From positions 874,963 to 938,962 of the forward strand of contig NZ_QNRT01000001.1 of NCBI RefSeq assembly GCF_003315245.1: a DNA stretch of 64,000 nucleotides, given 5' to 3'. The notes under the pieces are model-generated. The model made no database searches and had not been told where the DNA came from. It saw only the letters and a list, made by a program, of their open reading frames with translations. Made by a program: the position numbers and the translations under genes. Below are positions 60,950 through 64,000 of this stretch, in pieces. The DNA is from Arenicella xantha. GTDB taxonomy: Bacteria > Pseudomonadota > Gammaproteobacteria > Arenicellales > Arenicellaceae. Within the stretch, counting starts at the first letter, position 1. Every line of letters begins with the position of its first letter.

Positions 60950-63655
60950 TTAATGGGCAAGCGCCCAGTTTTTTCCTTGGCCAATATCGACCACAAGCGG
61001 CACATCTAATTGCGTAACGCCCTGCATAATCGCTCTGACTTGATCAACACAAGCATCAATGACATCTGCCGCGACCTCAAACACCAATTCATCATGCACT
61101 TGCATGACCATCTTAATGTCAGAGTCAGCGCCCGCGATCCATTGGTCGACCTCAATCATCGCCAACTTAATGATATCTGCGGCGGTACCCTGCATAGGTG
61201 CATTAATCGCTGTACGCTCAGCATACTGTCGCACGTTGTGATTCTTCGAATTAATATCCGGCAGGTACAAGCGACGCCCAAACACAGTCTCGACAAAGCC
61301 CGTTTCATGCGCAAACTCACGCGTTGAATCCATGTATTCTTTGACGCCTGGATACTGTGCGAAATATTGATCGATATAGCTCTGTGCTTGCTTACGCTCA
61401 ACATTTAGCTGTTTAGCTAAACCAAACGCCGACATGCCGTAGATCAAGCCAAAGTTAACCGCTTTTGAGTGACGCCGCTGCTCATCAGTCACATCCTCAA
61501 GCTCGACCGCAAAAATTTCCGCCGCGGTGGCCCGATGAATATCCAATCCGTGATTAAAAGCATGCACCAAGGTTTTATCGCCCGATAAGTGCGCCATTAT
61601 ACGTAACTCGATCTGTGAGTAATCCGCCGCCACAATTTGCTTACCAGCATCAGCAATAAACGCTTCGCGAATCCGTCGCCCTTCTTGCGTACGAATCGGT
61701 ATGTTTTGCAGATTTGGATCACTGGACGACAAGCGCCCAGTAGCAGTAACCGCTTGGTGATAAGAAGTATGCACTCGACCGGTTTTAGTATTGATCATAG
61801 TGGGAAGCTTATCGGTATAGGTCGACTTTAACTTCCCCAAACTTCGGTGCTCCAAGATTAACCTGGGTAACTCATGCTCAATCGCAAGCTCGTGCAACAC
61901 ATCTTCGGCCGTTGATGGCGCGCCTTTCGGCGTTTTCTTAAGCACCGGTAAGCCCATACGATCGTACAATATTTCTTGGATCTGCTTTGGTGACGCCAAA
62001 TTAAACTCGCCATCCGCCAACTCGTAAGCTCGCGCCTGTGCGGTTTGCATACTCATTGCTAATTGCTGACTTTGCTGCAGCAGCATATTGTCATCAATCA
62101 GCACACCGTTATCTTCAACCCGTGACAGCACACTAACTAATGGCATCTCAAATTGGGTAAAAATACGATGCAGACCCGGCTTACCGGTGAGAGTCGGCAT
62201 CATTGCATGGTGCAAGCGCAACGTAATATCGGCATCTTCCGCCGCATAATGCGACGCTGTCTCGATTTCCACCTGATCAAAGGTGATTTGCGATTTGCCC
62301 TTACCCGCCACAGCACTAAATGGCACCGGCGTGTGACCCAAATATGTCTCAGACAGCGTTCCCATGTCATGCCGAGAGCTAATGCTATCGAGCACATAGG
62401 ATTCAAGCATGGTATCAAACACAACACCTTTGAGTCGTATGTCGTAATTCGCCAACACACTCATGTCGTACTTTAAATTTTGCCCGATCTTAGGCAGATC
62501 AGGATCTTCCAATAAAGGCTTTAACTGCGCCAAAACCCAGTCACGGTCTAGCTGCTCTGGCGCGCCCATATACTGGTGAGCCACCGGCACGTAAGCCGCT
62601 TCGCCGACTTCAATCGCGAACGAAACGCCGACTAATTCGGCTTGTTGAGCATTGACCGAAGTAGTCTCAGTATCGAAGGCAAACCCTTCACTGTCACGTA
62701 AGCGGAGCAACCAAGCTTCAAAGTCGGCCTGCTTGAGAATCGTTGTGTACTCGCCCGCCTTAAATTCAGCTAACGGCGCACTCCCCGCTACACCAGCCTC
62801 GGCGCCCAACTCACTCAACCATTTTTTGAATTGCAATTGCTGGTAGATCTCGATTAACGAATCGTTATCTGCCTCGCCCTGCTTTAAATCAGCTAATGCT
62901 GGCTCAACATCGAGCTCACATCGAATCGTCACCAAGTCTTTAGACAACGGAAGTTGCGGGATAAATTCACGCAGATTTTCACCGACCTTGCCACCAATTC
63001 TCTCGGCATTCTCGACGACACCATCTAATGTTTTATACTCCGCCAACCATTTAACAGCTGTCTTTGGCCCCACCTTGGGCACGCCCGGTATATTGTCTGA
63101 GGTGTCGCCAGTAAGCGTAAGATAATCGATGATTTGGTCGGGCCGAACGCCAAATTTTTCAACCACGCCATCAGCATCCATAATGACTTTTTTCATGGTG
63201 TCGATCAGGTTGACCTTGTCATTCACGATCTGCGCTAAGTCTTTGTCGCCACTCGCCACCAGTACAGTCTGACCAGTCTCGCTCGCTTGCTTAGCGTAAG
63301 TACCGATCACATCGTCGGCCTCGACACCTGGAATCGCAACCAGCGGCAAGCCCATCGCTTTGATTCCACGATGTACATAGTCGATTTGGCTGCGTAGCTC
63401 ATCCGGCATTGACGGGCGATTCGCTTTATATTGGTCATACAGCTCATGGCGAAAGTTCTTACCTTTGGCATCGAATATCGCGACAATATTAGACTCTGGG
63501 TATTCGGTCATAAGACTCTTCACCATATTCATAATGCCGAAAACCGCACCAGTCGGTTGGCCAGAAGAGGTCTGCATTCGTTTAAGCTGCGGCACATAGA
63601 ATGCGCGGTACAGATAAGACGAGCCGTCGATAAGAATAAGCTGCGGTTGCTTCAT
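60950..63655 (-). CDS. polA: DNA polymerase I
   Basis: A 901-residue DNA polymerase I for repair and Okazaki fragment maturation. The 5' nuclease domain starts with LILIDGSSYLYRAFYVP and has GVEADDVIGTYA and VASGDKDLAQIV motifs with catalytic aspartates. The 3'-5' exonuclease segment FAFDTETTSVNAQ retains the DxE motif, so proofreading is likely. The polymerase has GRLSSSDPNLQNIPIRT, VAADYSQIELRIMAHLSGD, KAVNFGLIYGMSAFGLA and MQVHDELVFEV. The ATG at 63655 starts the conserved N-terminus; the ORF extends 47 codons upstream but that extension has no family similarity. Neighbours engB and cytochrome c4 match the Pseudomonas order. Confidence 0.97.
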   Translation of the reverse strand: MKQPQLILIDGSSYLYRAFYVPQLKRMQTSSGQPTGAVFGIMNMVKSLMTEYPESNIVAIFDAKGKNFRHELYDQYKANRPSMPDELRSQIDYVHRGIKAMGLPLVAIPGVEADDVIGTYAKQASETGQTVLVASGDKDLAQIVNDKVNLIDTMKKVIMDADGVVEKFGVRPDQIIDYLTLTGDTSDNIPGVPKVGPKTAVKWLAEYKTLDGVVENAERIGGKVGENLREFIPQLPLSKDLVTIRCELDVEPALADLKQGEADNDSLIEIYQQLQFKKWLSELGAEAGVAGSAPLAEFKAGEYTTILKQADFEAWLLRLRDSEGFAFDTETTSVNAQQAELVGVSFAIEVGEAAYVPVAHQYMGAPEQLDRDWVLAQLKPLLEDPDLPKIGQNLKYDMSVLANYDIRLKGVVFDTMLESYVLDSISSRHDMGTLSETYLGHTPVPFSAVAGKGKSQITFDQVEIETASHYAAEDADITLRLHHAMMPTLTGKPGLHRIFTQFEMPLVSVLSRVEDNGVLIDDNMLLQQSQQLAMSMQTAQARAYELADGEFNLASPKQIQEILYDRMGLPVLKKTPKGAPSTAEDVLHELAIEHELPRLILEHRSLGKLKSTYTDKLPTMINTKTGRVHTSYHQAVTATGRLSSSDPNLQNIPIRTQEGRRIREAFIADAGKQIVAADYSQIELRIMAHLSGDKTLVHAFNHGLDIHRATAAEIFAVELEDVTDEQRRHSKAVNFGLIYGMSAFGLAKQLNVERKQAQSYIDQYFAQYPGVKEYMDSTREFAHETGFVETVFGRRLYLPDINSKNHNVRQYAERTAINAPMQGTAADIIKLAMIEVDQWIAGADSDIKMVMQVHDELVFEVAADVIDACVDQVRAIMQGVTQLDVPLVVDIGQGKNWALAH

Positions 63656-63820
63656 TGTTGTATTTTCAAGTAGCTGGATCGATGAAATGAGCAGAATCAT
63701 TGGAGCGTTGACCGCTTCCGAATCTGTACGATTATGATACCATGATAGAACATCCAACTCGGGCCGCTTGCTCCGTTCCGGCGCAAAAAACGGCACGAGT
63801 TATTAAACGCGGAGCGTGCT

Positions 63821-64000
63821 ATGAAAAAACAACTTTTTATTGGATTGGTGCTAGCGCTATCAATCAATAGTGCGACGCAAGCTGAAACCGCGCGGCCGCC
63901 GGTATTGGGCCAAGAAACCAAAGGGGAGCCTGCGCCACAAGAAGAACTCAGCAACGTTGATCCAGCGCCAGAAGCAAAAACAGAAAGCACCCAATCTGCG
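63821..64000 (+). CDS. Exported protein, 5' part (DUF2782-like by position)
   Basis: The first 60 codons of an exported protein, cut by the window end. GGAG lies six to seven bases before the ATG. A signal peptide (KKQLFIGLVLALSINSATQA) leads into a Pro/Glu-rich start (RPPVLGQETKGEP). In Pseudomonas a DUF2782 protein is encoded next to polA in this position; the part visible here is compatible but not diagnostic. It is divergent from polA. Confidence 0.6.
   Translation, partial: MKKQLFIGLVLALSINSATQAETARPPVLGQETKGEPAPQEELSNVDPAPEAKTESTQSA

Noticed and set aside
1-64000. tRNA, rRNA, insertion sequence or prophage genes
   Set aside because: No cloverleaf-like sequence, transposase, integrase or phage structural gene was recognised in either strand.

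Overview
The window reads as chromosomal DNA of a free-living, probably marine gammaproteobacterium. The clues are the gene order cytochrome c4 - engB - polA - small exported protein, the order rpe - trpE - trpG - trpD - trpC (both familiar from Pseudomonas and relatives), two large TonB-dependent receptors, and a receptor / flavin-halogenase-like / SapC cluster typical of aquatic gamma- and alphaproteobacteria. The genus cannot be fixed from the sequence alone. I see no rRNA, tRNA, prophage, insertion sequence or CRISPR array. Coding density is high, with short and often overlapping genes.

Layout. 0.1-4.8 kb: a UbiB/ABC1-type kinase, a CsgG-like exported protein, a TAXI-type binding protein and a DUF6279-like lipoprotein. 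4.8-15.4 kb: transport region with an aromatic amino acid permease, an alanine/glycine symporter, two NupC-type nucleoside transporters, an Oar-like TonB-dependent receptor, a phytase/esterase-like exported protein and uridine kinase. This suggests nucleoside or nucleotide scavenging from outer membrane to cytoplasm. 15.5-19.9 kb: a lipoprotein gamma-glutamyltransferase, an unrecognised 341-residue protein and a zinc-type oxidoreductase. 20.4-26.4 kb: TonB-dependent receptor, tryptophan-halogenase-like flavoprotein, SapC and a BamE-fold protein.

26.7-29.6 kb: an SDR enzyme, then a two-gene unit joining a ketoacyl synthase III-like enzyme to a predicted seven-helix membrane protein ending in a Fis-type helix-turn-helix. 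29.8-36.5 kb: two glycosyltransferases of the arsenosugar-named families behind argG, a PuuD-like membrane protein preceded by a perfect 20-bp palindrome, then argD - argF - an orphan ABC ATPase. 36.5-42.8 kb: OsmC and VOC proteins, the trpE-G-D-C operon with a probable Trp-codon leader peptide, and rpe. 42.9-47.8 kb: a Deg-family protein whose serine loop is shortened, a 5'-nucleotidase, an acyltransferase, dinB and ung.

48.2-64 kb: a small exported protein, peroxiredoxin, aldo/keto reductase, an AddAB-like helicase/nuclease pair, cytochrome c4, engB, an intergenic region dense in repeats and hairpins, an L,D-transpeptidase with an overlapping partner gene, polA, and the start of an exported protein cut by the window end.

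Most worth a second look: the synthase/seven-helix regulator pair (27.6-29.6 kb), the trp leader (42.0 kb), the degenerate Deg-family active site (43.6 kb), and the three-way-junction element with its 23-bp tandem array (58.0-58.3 kb).
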